Shown one piece after another: positions 1-7,915 of a DNA stretch of 32,563 nt; within the stretch, counting starts at the first letter, position 1; every line of letters begins with the position of its first letter. Below the pieces are notes generated by a model. It saw only the letters and a list, made by a program, of their open reading frames with translations, searched no databases and was not told where the DNA came from. The translations under genes were made by a program, and so were the position numbers. Location of the stretch: NCBI RefSeq assembly GCF_029977985.1, contig NZ_JARKOT010000039.1, positions 1-32,563 of the forward strand. Direction: 5' to 3'. This stretch comes from Propioniciclava sp. GTDB lineage: Bacteria > Actinomycetota > Actinomycetes > Propionibacteriales > Propionibacteriaceae.

Positions 1-212
1 TCGCCTACGTGCCGTTCTACGGGTCGTGGCTGAACCGGATCGAGGCCCAGTTCACCGCCCTGCGCTACTTCGCCCTCGACGGCACCGACCACCCCAGCCA
101 CCGCGAGCAAGCCAGCATGATCCGCCGCTACATCATCTGCCGCAACAACCACGCCACCGACCCACGACTCCGCAAGGTCATCAAACGCGCCGCCACCATC
201 AAGAGGGCCTAG
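1..212 (+). pseudogene. DDE transposase C-terminal part (IS630-like), cut by window edge
   Basis: Only the last ~70 residues of a transposase are visible; the frame is open to the first base, so the 5' part lies outside the window and I cannot say whether the full gene is intact. The visible part contains the YGSWLNRIEAQF..LRYFALDGTDH block typical of the C-terminal end of IS630-type DDE superfamily endonucleases, where the Glu of NRIE is the third acidic catalytic residue. It ends in KRAATIKRA followed by TAG. No terminal inverted repeat can be assigned, though a strong palindrome lies about 20 bp downstream. The neighbour on the right is a decayed lipoprotein gene, which fits a locally unstable segment. 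The family call is from memory of the motif; the exact IS group is not certain. Confidence 0.75.
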
Positions 213-231
213 GTTGCCTGACGCGGTACTT

Positions 232-259
232 GCTTTTCTTGGCACGTGCCAAGAAGAGC
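232..259. terminator. 28-bp near-perfect palindrome, likely bidirectional terminator
   Basis: The central 20 bp (236-255, TTCTTGGCAC and its exact complement) are a perfect palindrome, and the 28-bp extension has one mismatched pair (235/256). It lies between the transposase stop (212) and the stop of the convergent lipoprotein pseudogene (329). It could stop transcription from both sides. An IS end or protein site is the alternative. Confidence 0.5.
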
Positions 260-284
260 TAGGTCAGAAAAGCTACGTCAGAAA
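258..284. repeat. 13-bp imperfect tandem direct repeat
   Basis: GCTAGGTCAGAAA (258-270) and GCTACGTCAGAAA (272-284) differ at one base and are one base apart. They lie just right of the palindrome beyond the transposase end. They could be part of an IS terminus or chance; no function is assigned. Confidence 0.35.
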
Positions 285-328
285 CGTGCACCGCCCCCGC
301 GCCGCCGGACGCCGCGGGCGCAGCCGCT

Positions 329-1324
329 CTACTGCAGCCGGACGCCGTCGAAGCTGTAGATGATGTTCGTCGCGTCGCCGGTGACGGTCCAGACCACATT
401 GGACTGAACGGAGTCCATCCAGCCCACGAAGAACTGATCGTGGTCGATGCCGCCGTGCGCGGCGGCGTCGGCGCGCATCGTCGCGAGGATGCCGGCCATC
501 TTCGCCGTGTCGAACGACGCCGCCGGGAACGGCATGTTCGTCAGCTGTTCGGTGCAGTAGGTCTGCCAGGTGCCCTCGTCGAAGTCGTACGTGCACGTCG
601 AGCCGTCGAGGTTCGCGACGGAGGTGTTGGTCCCCTCGAAGCTGGCGGTTTCGCCGTTGAGCTGGACCAGGGCAAGGTCCTCGATGCCGGCCGGCGCCGC
701 GAGGTCGAGCAGCGCATCGAGACCGGCGGCGTCCTCGAAATGCTTCTGCGGTTGCCACGTCACGTCGCCGATGCGCCGGTAGGTGATCGCGCCGAGGTCG
801 CACTGACCCGTCACGAGTGGCACGCCGTTGTGCGCAAGCTGCCAATGCATGCCGTAGGACTCTCACGGCCCCAGCCCCGCGACGATCTCCTCGTAGAGCG
901 ACGCCACGTCCACCTGGTCCACGGGCAGCGCCGGGCGCGGCAGATAGAGGGCCATGATGTCGCTGAGCGACTCGTCCTCGGCGGGGGCGCCGTCGAACGT
1001 CCAGCGCGAGATGGGGGGCGTCCTCGGGATCGTCCTTGAACAGCCACACCTCCACGTTGTTGTTGACGACGTTGGTCTCGCTGACGTGCGTGTAGTCGGT
1101 GCCCTCCCACAGGCTCTCGGCGAGTGCCTGCACCTCGCCGCCGTTCAGGACGCGCACGTCCGCCTCCGAACCGCCCGAACTGCTCGTCCGAGTGCTCGTC
1201 GGGGTGGGGTCGGGGCGGTCGATGCCGGGCAGGGTGCGCAGCACGGAGCAGCCGGACAGCATCGCCACGGCCGTCGACAGGGTCGCGCCAGGGCGAGCGG
1301 ACGCTACGGGCTGGGGTGGGTCAT
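329..1324 (-). pseudogene. decayed lipoprotein gene (four lesions)
   Basis: Reading from the ATG at 1324 (SD GAAGGAGA just upstream) gives a lipoprotein once four lesions are bridged: an in-frame TAG at 1306-1304 (a CAG would restore it), a frameshift in the signal peptide near 1283-1288, an extra C in the six-base run at 1013-1018, and an in-frame TGA at 865-863 (CGA would restore it). The restored signal peptide runs RPLALA-ATLSTAVAMLSGC, with lipobox LSGC, followed by a Thr/Ser/Pro-rich linker and a globular part of ~270 residues with Trp, Tyr and Cys. I do not recognise the family. The gene sits 37 bp downstream of deoC. Two lesions look like C-to-T changes, so true decay is more likely than sequencing error; the 173-residue C-terminal piece (850-329) stays open. 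Confidence 0.75.
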
Positions 1325-1360
1325 GGGGTGTCTCCTTCGGGGGGTGGACGGTGGGGGAGG

Positions 1361-2029
1361 TCAGTAACCCTCGGACGTGCCGCCGTCGAGCACGGCGCGC
1401 GTGCCCGACAAACCGAGCCGCGTCGCCCCGGCATCGACCATGGCGGTGGCCGTCGCCCAGTCGCGGATGCCGCCGGACGCCTTCACTCCGAGCCTGCCGC
1501 CGACCGTCTTCGCCATCAGCGCGATCGCGTGCACGGACGCCCCACCGCTGGGGTGGAAGCCTGTCGAGGTCTTCACGAAGTCGGCGCCCGCGGACTCGGC
1601 GGCGCGGCAGGCGGCGACGATTTCGTCGTCGGTGAGCGCCGCGGACTCGATGATCACCTTGAGCAGCGTCGGCGCGGGCACGGCCTCGCGGACCGCCCGG
1701 ATCTCCGCCTCGGTGTGCGCGGCGTCCCCGGCCTTGAGGCGGCCGATGTCGATCACCATGTCGATCTCGTCGGCGCCGTGCGCCACGGACTCGGCCGCCT
1801 CGAACGCTTTGGCCGCCGGCGTGTGCTTGCCCGACGGGAACCCACAGACCGTGGCGAGCTTGAGGGGGCCCAGAGCGACGCCCAACGGCAGCATCGACGG
1901 CGACACGCAGATCGAGTACGCGCCGAGCTCGGCCGCCTCGGCTGCCAACGCCACGACCTCGGCCGGCGCGGCCGTCGGTGCGAGCAGCGTGTGATCGACG
2001 AGGTGGGCGAGTTCGGCGCGCGTGGTCAT
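1361..2029 (-). CDS. deoC: deoxyribose-phosphate aldolase
   Basis: Class I aldolase that splits 2-deoxyribose 5-phosphate into acetaldehyde and glyceraldehyde 3-phosphate, feeding deoxynucleoside carbon into glycolysis. At 222 residues it has normal DERA length. The Schiff-base Lys is K153 in VKTSTGF, the second active-site Lys is K183 in KASGGIRD, and the acid Asp is D90 in [17 protein letters not shown] is also typical. The ATG at 2029 has a strong SD (GGAGGAAG), and a TAGGCT hexamer at 2062-2057 may be its -10 element, giving a short leader. It is divergent from an aldehyde dehydrogenase gene. Acetaldehyde from DeoC could in principle be oxidised by such an enzyme, but that link is only inferred from position. 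Confidence 0.95.
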   Translation of the reverse strand: MTTRAELAHLVDHTLLAPTAAPAEVVALAAEAAELGAYSICVSPSMLPLGVALGPLKLATVCGFPSGKHTPAAKAFEAAESVAHGADEIDMVIDIGRLKAGDAAHTEAEIRAVREAVPAPTLLKVIIESAALTDDEIVAACRAAESAGADFVKTSTGFHPSGGASVHAIALMAKTVGGRLGVKASGGIRDWATATAMVDAGATRLGLSGTRAVLDGGTSEGY

Positions 2030-2056
2030 GCTTCCTCCGGTTCTCAGGTCGGGGCC

Positions 2057-2062
2057 AGCCTA
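2057..2062 (-). promoter_or_regulatory. deoC -10 candidate (TAGGCT)
   Basis: TAGGCT on the minus strand lies about 28 nt before the deoC ATG, leaving a short leader with a good Shine-Dalgarno sequence. No convincing -35 box is visible. Confidence 0.4.
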
Positions 2063-2165
2063 TTGCACCTGATCCCAGCACAGGACGCCGCCCGCCCCGC
2101 TGCGCTGCCCGTCCGGCGGGCGTCGCGTGTTGGGATTCGGTGGAGGACGCCATCCATCCGCCACC

Positions 2166-2171
2166 TAGGCT
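2166..2171 (+). promoter_or_regulatory. -10 of leaderless aldehyde dehydrogenase gene
   Basis: TAGGCT is followed by 6 nt and then the GTG start at 2178. No SD is present, so the transcript probably begins at the start codon. Confidence 0.6.
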
Positions 2172-2177
2172 GAGCGC

Positions 2178-3740
2178 GTGAGCACCTACGTCGCTGCCCG
2201 CCAGCTGCTGCCATCCGCCACGATCGAACGCCTACTGACCGGGGTGCGTGCCTCCGCGGCCGAGACGCGAGCCACCGTGTCCCCCCTGGATGGCGCACCG
2301 CTCGCCCGCATCCCGCAATCCACCGACGCCGACCTCGACGCCGCGTTCGCCGCGGCTCGCAGCGCCCAGCCGGCCTGGGCCGCACTCGGCCCCGCCACCC
2401 GCGGACGCCTCCTGCTCGCGTTCCACGATCTCCTCCTCGCTCACCAGGCGGAGCTCGCCGACATCATCGTCGCGGAGACCGGCAAGGCCCGCCGCGACGC
2501 GGTCGAGGAGATCTTCCACGTCGCCATGACCGCCCGCTACCACGGCGTGCATGCCGCCTGCGTCCTGCGCTCCGAGCGGCGCCCGGGACTCTTCCCGTTG
2601 CTGACCAGGGTTGACGTTCACCACCACCCCAAGGGCGTCGTCGCCGTCATCTCGCCGTGGAACTATCCCCTCACCATGGCGTTCAGCGACGGCCTGGCCG
2701 CCCTGGCCGCCGGCAATGCCGTGGTCGCCAAGCCCGACGCCCAGACGATGCTCAGTGCCCTCGCCGGCCTGGAGCTTCTTCGCCGGGCCGGTGTCCCCGC
2801 CGATGCCTGGCAAGTCGTCGCCGGCCCCGGATCCAAGCTCGGGCCCGCCCTCATCGACCGCGCCGACCACGTCTGCTTCACCGGCTCCACCGCCACGGGC
2901 CGCAGCGTCGGAGAGCGAGCCGGCCACAACCTCATCGCAGCGTCGCTCGAACTGGGGGGCAAGAACCCCATGATCGTCTGCGCCGACGCCGAACTCGGCG
3001 CCGCCGTCGACGGCGCGGTCCGCGGTTGTTTCGCCAATGCGGGTCAGCTCTGCGTCAGCTTCGAACGCATCTACGTGGCCCGCGCCGTCTACGCCGACTT
3101 CCGCGACTCGTTCGTCGCCGCCACCTTGGCCCTCGACCTGAGCGTCGGGCTCGACTGGACGCCCGATGTCGGCACGCTCGCCTCCGAATCCCAGCTCAAG
3201 AAGGTGGCTGCCGCCGCCGACGACGCCCGCTCCCGCGGAGCCACTGTGCTCGCCGGTGGCCGCGCCCGCCCCGACCTGGCACCGTGGAGCTACGAGCCCA
3301 CCATCCTCGAGGGCGTGACGGAGGAGATGGCCTGTTTCCGCGAGGAGACGTTCGGTCCGGTCGTCGCCCTCTATCCCTTCGACGACGAGGACGCCGCCGT
3401 TGCGGCCGCCAACGACTCCGCCTACGGGCTCAACGCCTCTGTCTGGAGCACCGACCATCGGCGTGCCCGAGCCTTGGCCGCCCGGCTGCGCGTCGGCACC
3501 GTCAACGTCAACGAGGCGATCGGGGCAACCTTCGCGTCCCTCGCGGCGCCCATGGGCGGTCGGGGACAATCGGGTCTCGGGCGCCGCCAAGGCCCCGAAG
3601 GCATCCTGCGGTTCACGGAAACCCAGTCCGTGGCCACTCAGCGCGGGCTCGGTCTGGGCACTCCGCCGGGGATGGCGAAGGAGCAGTTCGCCGCCGTGAT
3701 GACGCGCGGGCTGCGCCTTCTGCGCGTGGTGCGCCGCTGA
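2178..3740 (+). CDS. gabD2: NAD(P)-dependent aldehyde dehydrogenase, GabD2-like
   Basis: A 520-residue aldehyde dehydrogenase that best resembles the actinobacterial succinate-semialdehyde dehydrogenase GabD2, which oxidises succinate semialdehyde to succinate. Visible family signatures are SPWNYP (N162), the cofactor loop FTGST (234-238), the general base E258 in ELGGKNP and the nucleophile C292 in NAGQLCVS. The C-terminal RGQSGLGRRQGPEGILRFTETQSV block is typical of this subgroup. The GTG at 2178 is chosen because a TAGGCT -10 element lies 6 nt upstream, which suggests a leaderless mRNA. It stands alone between deoC and a convergent kinase-like gene. Substrate is inferred; other semialdehydes or aryl aldehydes are possible. 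Confidence 0.9.
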   Translation: MSTYVAARQLLPSATIERLLTGVRASAAETRATVSPLDGAPLARIPQSTDADLDAAFAAARSAQPAWAALGPATRGRLLLAFHDLLLAHQAELADIIVAETGKARRDAVEEIFHVAMTARYHGVHAACVLRSERRPGLFPLLTRVDVHHHPKGVVAVISPWNYPLTMAFSDGLAALAAGNAVVAKPDAQTMLSALAGLELLRRAGVPADAWQVVAGPGSKLGPALIDRADHVCFTGSTATGRSVGERAGHNLIAASLELGGKNPMIVCADAELGAAVDGAVRGCFANAGQLCVSFERIYVARAVYADFRDSFVAATLALDLSVGLDWTPDVGTLASESQLKKVAAAADDARSRGATVLAGGRARPDLAPWSYEPTILEGVTEEMACFREETFGPVVALYPFDDEDAAVAAANDSAYGLNASVWSTDHRRARALAARLRVGTVNVNEAIGATFASLAAPMGGRGQSGLGRRQGPEGILRFTETQSVATQRGLGLGTPPGMAKEQFAAVMTRGLRLLRVVRR

Positions 3741-3754
3741 CAGCCTCGGCGGAC

Positions 3755-4708
3755 TCAGGCGTGCGTGAGAGCGCTCACCGTCACCGACACGGCGTCGGCA
3801 TCGGCGGGGTCGGGGGCGTCGCCACCCTCCTGCGCCCCGCGCGCGACGGCATAGGCGTGCGCGCGGCCCAGACGTTCAGGGGCAGGGGCGCCGTCCTCGA
3901 ACGCCATGAGCCACCCGGCGGTCGCCGCCGCGCCGCGGCCGACCGCCGTCACGAGCGGTGCGCTCTCGGTGCGTGCGTACCAGACGCCGTCGGCGTCCGC
4001 GCTGATCGCCCCGTGCTCGCCGAGGGTGACGAGCACCCGCTTGACGCCAAGGTCGAGCAGCGACGTCACGTGTCCCGCCGCCGACACCACCCGTGCGTAG
4101 CCGTCGTCGTGTTCCAGGGGCACCCCGGTCGCCTCGGCGAACTGACGGGCGTTCAGGGTGAGCAGATCGGGCGGGGCGTCCGCGGCGTGCTCGAGGACGA
4201 CCTCGAGCGCCTGCCCGCTCGTCTGCACCGCCACCTGTACGCCGACACCTTGGGCCATGCGCGTCATGCGCGGATAGAGGTCGGCGGGGGCTCCCGGTGG
4301 CAGCGAGCCGCACAGGGCCAGCCACGAGGCCCCCGGGCACGCGCCCATGACGGCACTCATCATGGCCGTGACCGCCTCCGGCGCCAGCGTCAAGCCGGCC
4401 TCGCGGATGACCGTGGACGCCCCCTCGTTCGTGACGGTCATGGTGGTCCGGGCCCGATGGTCGATCGGCACCAGCCGATGCGGGATACCGCTCTCGCGCA
4501 GCACCTGCACGATGGGGTCGTCGTGGTTCGCCGGCAGGATCGCGAGCGCGCGGCGTCCAGCGCGGTGCAGGGTCGCGGCGAGGTGGACGCCGCGGCCGCC
4601 GGCCACCAAACTGCTCGCCACCACATGATTCACCGCTTGGGCGGTCAGCGGGCCCGCGAGGAGGGCTGTGTGGTCCAGGCTCGGGTTGGCGGTGAACGTC
4701 ACGATCAC
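3755..4708 (-). CDS. FruK/PfkB-like protein lacking the catalytic Asp (probable pseudokinase)
   Basis: A 317-residue member of the PfkB family, closest to 1-phosphofructokinase: it opens IVTFTANPSLDHT, has the glycine turn AGGRG (36-40), CGSLPPG (133-139), and the C-terminal anion-hole region. In active members that region reads GAGDS..AG, where Asp is the catalytic base; here it reads VGRGAAATAG (256-265), so the expected Asp is Ala260 and the Ser is Ala. The GGKGxN motif is also changed (GGRGVH). The frame is otherwise intact and well kept, so this looks like a non-catalytic homologue rather than a decayed gene. The GTG at 4708 is chosen because the family begins MIVTxTxNPSxD and a TACCGT hexamer lies 8 nt upstream; a GTG at 4741 is possible. 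No PTS genes are nearby. Confidence 0.8.
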   Translation of the reverse strand: MIVTFTANPSLDHTALLAGPLTAQAVNHVVASSLVAGGRGVHLAATLHRAGRRALAILPANHDDPIVQVLRESGIPHRLVPIDHRARTTMTVTNEGASTVIREAGLTLAPEAVTAMMSAVMGACPGASWLALCGSLPPGAPADLYPRMTRMAQGVGVQVAVQTSGQALEVVLEHAADAPPDLLTLNARQFAEATGVPLEHDDGYARVVSAAGHVTSLLDLGVKRVLVTLGEHGAISADADGVWYARTESAPLVTAVGRGAAATAGWLMAFEDGAPAPERLGRAHAYAVARGAQEGGDAPDPADADAVSVTVSALTHA

Positions 4709-4716
4709 GAGGCACA

Positions 4717-4722
4717 ACGGTA
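4717..4722 (-). promoter_or_regulatory. -10 candidate of the PfkB-like gene (TACCGT)
   Basis: TACCGT on the minus strand lies 8 nt before the GTG at 4708; no SD is seen. It suits a leaderless or near-leaderless start. Confidence 0.45.
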
Positions 4723-4767
4723 CCGGGGGAACAGCGTTCACCGGGGGACGTCGCGGCCCACGGACAC

Positions 4768-6258
4768 TCAGAGTTGCGGTTGGCTGCGCCGCAGTGGTAG
4801 CCGGACGGTAAACGTGGCCCCCCGGACCAGACCGTTCGTGGCGGTCACGGTGCCCCCATGGGCGCCCACCACGGCGGCGACGATCGCCAGCCCCAGGCCG
4901 GTGCTCGACGTGGTGCCGGTGCGGACGCGGGCGGTGTCGGCCCTGGTGAATCGTTCGAACAGGCTCGGTAGGACGGATTCCGGGATGCCCGGCCCGTCGT
5001 CGGCGACCACGATGACCACGTGGCCGCCGTCGACGGCGAGGCTCGTCCGGACCGACGTGCCGGCGGGTGTGTGCGCGCGGGCGTTCGCGAAGAGATTCAC
5101 CAATACCTGGTGGATGCGGTTGTGGTCGACGCGCGCCACGACCGGCTCCTCCGGCAGGTCGACCGACCAGCGGTGGTCCGGGCCGGCGGCCTCGGCGTCG
5201 CTGACCGCGTTGGCGACGAGGTTCGACAGGTCGACCTCGCTGAGGGTGATGTTCGGGCCCGCGTCGAGGCGGGCGAGCAGGAGCAGGTCCTCGACGAGCG
5301 TCGACATGCGCGACGACTCCGAATCGATACGGGCGAGCGCGTGGCTGGCGTCCGGCGGCAGTTCGTCACGCTGCCGGCGGGTCAGTTCCGCGTAGCCGCG
5401 GATGGCCGCCAGCGGGTTGCGCAGCTCATGGCTCGCATCCGCCACGAACTGGCGGACCTTCGTCTCGGACGCCTGCCGCGCGGCCAGCGCCCCCTCCACG
5501 TTGTCGAGCATGTGGTTGAACGCGAGCCCCACCTGCCCCACCTCCGAGCGTGGGTCGGCGTCACGCGGAGGCACCCGGACGGTGAGCGCCACCTCGCCGC
5601 TGTCGAGTTCGAGCGACGACACGTGGTGCGCGGTCGTGGCCAGCCGGGCGAGCGGGGCGAGGCTGCGCTCCACCACCTGCCGGGCCGCGAGGAACGCGAT
5701 GAGGATGGCCAGGGCGGTCAGGGTGCCGGCCGCCGCCACGATCGACATCATGGACGCCGTCAGCTCGCTCAGCGGCAGTCCGATGACCATCCGGAGGCCG
5801 TCGTGCTCGTTGACCACCACGCGGTAGAGGCCGACCCCCGGCAGCGAGACCGTCTGGGGGACTGGGCTTTCGGGCAGAGTGCCGAGCGCGGCGGATGCCT
5901 CGTCGGACAGTTCGACACGACTCTGGTCCTGTTGCACGTACCCCACGACGGCCGAGTCGTCGCTGGCGCACACGAGGAGCCCCTGGGTCTGGCCGGGACC
6001 GCCGCTGCCCGGGCGGACGGGCCGGTCGAAGTCGCCGTCCGAAGGGCCGAAGTCGCGCGAGGCGAAGCTGCGCAGTTGCGTGTCGAGTTGCCCTTCCAGG
6101 ATGCGGTGCATGGCGAGCGCAGTCAGCCCCGAGAGGAAGATCGCGATGACGGCCACGAGGGCCGTCGTCCGCAGGACGAGGGTGCGGCTGAGTGTGCCGC
6201 GCCCCATCGTGCGGAGGCCGGTGGCGTCCGGGGTGGCGGCGGGCACCGAAGGGCTCAT
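4768..6258 (-). CDS. membrane sensor histidine kinase
   Basis: A 496-residue two-component sensor. TM1 is about residues 28-50 and TM2 about 171-192, enclosing an external sensor loop of ~120 residues with a Gly/Pro/Asp-rich start. A HAMP linker follows (~193-255), then HisKA with the phospho-acceptor H277 in ASHELRNPLAAI, and HATPase_c with the N box (LVNLFANARAHTP), G1 (DDGPGIP, 421-426 region) and G2 (STGLGLAIV, 452-460). The ATG at 6258 overlaps the TGA of the response regulator (ATGA), so the pair is translationally coupled. The architecture resembles TrcS/PhoR-type kinases of actinobacteria. The signal sensed cannot be read from the sequence. Confidence 0.92.
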   Translation of the reverse strand: MSPSVPAATPDATGLRTMGRGTLSRTLVLRTTALVAVIAIFLSGLTALAMHRILEGQLDTQLRSFASRDFGPSDGDFDRPVRPGSGGPGQTQGLLVCASDDSAVVGYVQQDQSRVELSDEASAALGTLPESPVPQTVSLPGVGLYRVVVNEHDGLRMVIGLPLSELTASMMSIVAAAGTLTALAILIAFLAARQVVERSLAPLARLATTAHHVSSLELDSGEVALTVRVPPRDADPRSEVGQVGLAFNHMLDNVEGALAARQASETKVRQFVADASHELRNPLAAIRGYAELTRRQRDELPPDASHALARIDSESSRMSTLVEDLLLLARLDAGPNITLSEVDLSNLVANAVSDAEAAGPDHRWSVDLPEEPVVARVDHNRIHQVLVNLFANARAHTPAGTSVRTSLAVDGGHVVIVVADDGPGIPESVLPSLFERFTRADTARVRTGTTSSTGLGLAIVAAVVGAHGGTVTATNGLVRGATFTVRLPLRRSQPQL

Positions 6259-6983
6259 GCCGCGGCCGGCTTCAGGACGTAGCCCGCGCCGCGCATCGTG
6301 TGGATCATGGGCTCGCGGCCGGCGTCGACCTTCTTGCGCAGGTAGCTGATGTACAGCTCCACCACGTTGGCCTGGCCGCCGAAGTCGTAGTTCCACACGC
6401 GGTCGAGGATCTGCGCCTTGCTCAGGACGCGGCGCGGGTTGCGCATCAGGTAGCGCAACAGCTCGAACTCGGTTGCGGTGAGGTTGATGGGTTCGCCCGC
6501 GCGGGTGACCTCGTGGCTGTCCTCGTCCAGGACGAGATCGCCGACGACGAGTTGGCTGCCCGGGCGGGCCAGCGTCGCGCCCGAGCGGCGCAGCAGGCCA
6601 CGGAGGCGGGCGATGAGTTCCTCGAGGCTGAACGGCTTGGTCACGTAGTCGTCCCCACCCGCGGTGAGGCCCTGGATGCGATCGTCGACCGCGTCCTTGG
6701 CGGTGAGGAAGATGACCGGCACGTCGGGCTGTTCGGTGCGGATGCGGCGCATGACTTCGAGGCCGTCGAAGTCGGGCAGCATCATGTCGAGCACGATGGC
6801 GTCCGGACGGGTTTCGCGGGCGGCCTGCACGGCGCCCAGCCCGCTCGCGGCCGTCGCGACGTCCCAGCCCTCGTACCGCATCGCCATGCTCAGCAGTTCG
6901 GTGAGGCTGTTTTCGTCGTCCACGGTGAGGACGCGGATCGGCGTGCCGTCGGGCCGGGTGAGGTGCTCGCGCTCGTTGCTCAT
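6255..6983 (-). CDS. OmpR-family response regulator, PhoP/TrcR-like
   Basis: A 242-residue response regulator, partner of the overlapping kinase gene. The receiver domain (~17-128) has the acidic pocket VDDE (22-24), phospho-acceptor D66 in VLDMMLP, T94 and K116 in YVTKPF. The winged-helix domain (~145-240) carries NVVELYISYLRKKVD, the DNA-recognition helix region. It shares long blocks with M. tuberculosis PhoP as I remember it (ARETRPDA, GLT.GGDDYVTKPFSLEE, VLSK.QILD.VW.YDFGG). Upstream lie two copies of a PhoP-type direct repeat, which suggests autoregulation. The start lies 7 nt after a CAGTCT hexamer and has no SD, so it may be leaderless. PhoP versus TrcR orthology is not settled. Confidence 0.92.
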   Translation of the reverse strand: MSNEREHLTRPDGTPIRVLTVDDENSLTELLSMAMRYEGWDVATAASGLGAVQAARETRPDAIVLDMMLPDFDGLEVMRRIRTEQPDVPVIFLTAKDAVDDRIQGLTAGGDDYVTKPFSLEELIARLRGLLRRSGATLARPGSQLVVGDLVLDEDSHEVTRAGEPINLTATEFELLRYLMRNPRRVLSKAQILDRVWNYDFGGQANVVELYISYLRKKVDAGREPMIHTMRGAGYVLKPAAA

Positions 6984-6993
6984 GTCGGAAAGA

Positions 6994-7046
6994 CTGTCAG
7001 CTTCCTGTGAGTCTGGTCTGGGTAGGACCTGTGCGTTTCCTGTGAG
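6994..7046 (-). promoter_or_regulatory. two PhoP-type direct-repeat operators upstream of the response regulator
   Basis: On the minus strand, TCACAG-N5-GCACAG (7045-7029) and TCACAG-N5-TGACAG (7010-6994) each show two hexamers exactly 11 bp apart. The two pairs are 35 bp apart and share the 10-mer CTCACAGGAA (7046-7037 and 7011-7002). Tandem hexamers at 11-bp period are the known site form for PhoP/OmpR regulators. The proximal pair overlaps the likely -10 (CAGTCT, 6996-6991), so occupancy should affect transcription of the two-component genes. Confidence 0.7.
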
Positions 7047-7064
7047 CGTCGGTCGGCGGGTGGG

Positions 7065-7364
7065 TCAGTGGATGTCGAAACCGAAGGCGTCCGGATCGAC
7101 GGCACGAGCCTCCACGAGGTAGCTGTCGACATGCCCCGGACGCCGGCCGCGCCCGAACGAGGGCTTGCCCGTCAACGCCCGGACCATCTCCTGGACGGCG
7201 TCGTGCGGGCCCTGCACGTCGACCTCGACGCGGCCGTCGGCGAGGTTGCGCGCATGCCCGACCAGGCCGAGGCGGGTCGCCTGCCCCTGGACCCACCAGC
7301 GGAAGCCGACGCCCTGCACCATGCCCTCGACCCACACCAGGCGACGGGCCTGCGCTGCGGCCAC
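7065..7364 (-). CDS. acyP: acylphosphatase
   Basis: A 99-residue enzyme that hydrolyses acyl phosphates such as acetyl phosphate or 1,3-bisphosphoglycerate. The catalytic Arg is R22 in the phosphate loop QGVGFRWW and the catalytic Asn is N40 in HARNLADGRVEV, both in standard spacing. The GTG at 7364 begins one base after the TGA of the CBS-domain gene (7368-7366), so the two form a tight operon and acyP is probably read by coupling. Acetyl phosphate can charge response regulators, and the next genes downstream are a two-component pair with its own promoter, but no link is shown. Confidence 0.93.
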   Translation of the reverse strand: MAAAQARRLVWVEGMVQGVGFRWWVQGQATRLGLVGHARNLADGRVEVDVQGPHDAVQEMVRALTGKPSFGRGRRPGHVDSYLVEARAVDPDAFGFDIH

Positions 7365-7365
7365 G

Positions 7366-7794
7366 TCAGGTGTGCAGGTAGCCGAGGAGGTGGTTGCGCT
7401 CGTCGGTCAGTTGGTCGATGCGGTACTTGACCACGTCGCCGATGGAGACGATCGCCGACAGCTCGCCGTTCACGAGGATCGGGATGTGCCGCACCCGCTT
7501 CTTCGTCATCGTGTGCGCGGTGTCCTCGATGGGGTCGGTGGGGGCGCCGGTGACCACCTCGGCGGTCATCAGGTCGCGGACGCTGGCGGACTGCAGGTCG
7601 CAGCCGTTGGCCGCGAGGGCGCGGACGATGTCCCGCTCACTCACGATGCCGTCGATGTGGTGGCCGTCGGCCGAGACGACCACGGCGCCGATGTTCTTGC
7701 CGGACATGAGGTCCACGAGCTCACCGACGGCCGCGTCGGGGGAGATGGTGACGACCTCGTTGCCCTTCGAACGGATCACGTCTTCGAGCTTCAT
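7366..7794 (-). CDS. tandem CBS-domain protein
   Basis: A 142-residue protein made only of two CBS motifs (about residues 8-65 and 72-130) with the usual VSERDIVRAL and VRHIPILVNGELSAIVSIGDVV strands. Stand-alone CBS pairs bind adenine nucleotides and act as energy or ligand sensors; Hrp1 of mycobacteria is a known stand-alone example, but I cannot claim orthology. The ATG at 7794 is supported by TAACGT 6 nt upstream, giving a probable leaderless mRNA shared with acyP. Its target or ligand cannot be told from the sequence. Confidence 0.9.
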   Translation of the reverse strand: MKLEDVIRSKGNEVVTISPDAAVGELVDLMSGKNIGAVVVSADGHHIDGIVSERDIVRALAANGCDLQSASVRDLMTAEVVTGAPTDPIEDTAHTMTKKRVRHIPILVNGELSAIVSIGDVVKYRIDQLTDERNHLLGYLHT

Positions 7795-7800
7795 GGGCGG

Positions 7801-7806
7801 ACGTTA
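7801..7806 (-). promoter_or_regulatory. -10 of leaderless CBS-acyP operon (TAACGT)
   Basis: TAACGT lies on the minus strand 6 nt before the ATG at 7794, with no SD between. Confidence 0.6.
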
Positions 7807-7870
7807 TCTCCCCCGGACCCCCACGCGCCAGCACCGTGCGGTCGGGGCGGACGGGTGTTGGTGGGTGCGC

Positions 7871-7882
7871 CGGGCATGCCCG
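7871..7882. repeat. 12-bp perfect palindrome upstream of metB
   Basis: CGGGCATGCCCG is a perfect palindrome 34 bp before the metB start, in the short gap between the divergent CBS and metB genes. It could be an operator; no regulator is known from the sequence. Confidence 0.35.
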
Positions 7883-7915
7883 AAGATGGTGCGACAGGCC
7901 AGAGGAGGAGGTGCC

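Noticed and set aside
273-2153. 626-codon minus-strand frame over deoC and the lipoprotein gene
   Set aside because: Only its ~100-codon middle piece (about 1310-1015) is real, as part of the broken lipoprotein; the rest is out of frame with deoC.
2657-5395. Very long open frame (912 codons) on the plus strand
   Set aside because: It is Arg/Pro-rich, spans gabD2 and antisense of the kinase-like and histidine kinase genes, and shows no family features; it is a high-GC shadow frame.
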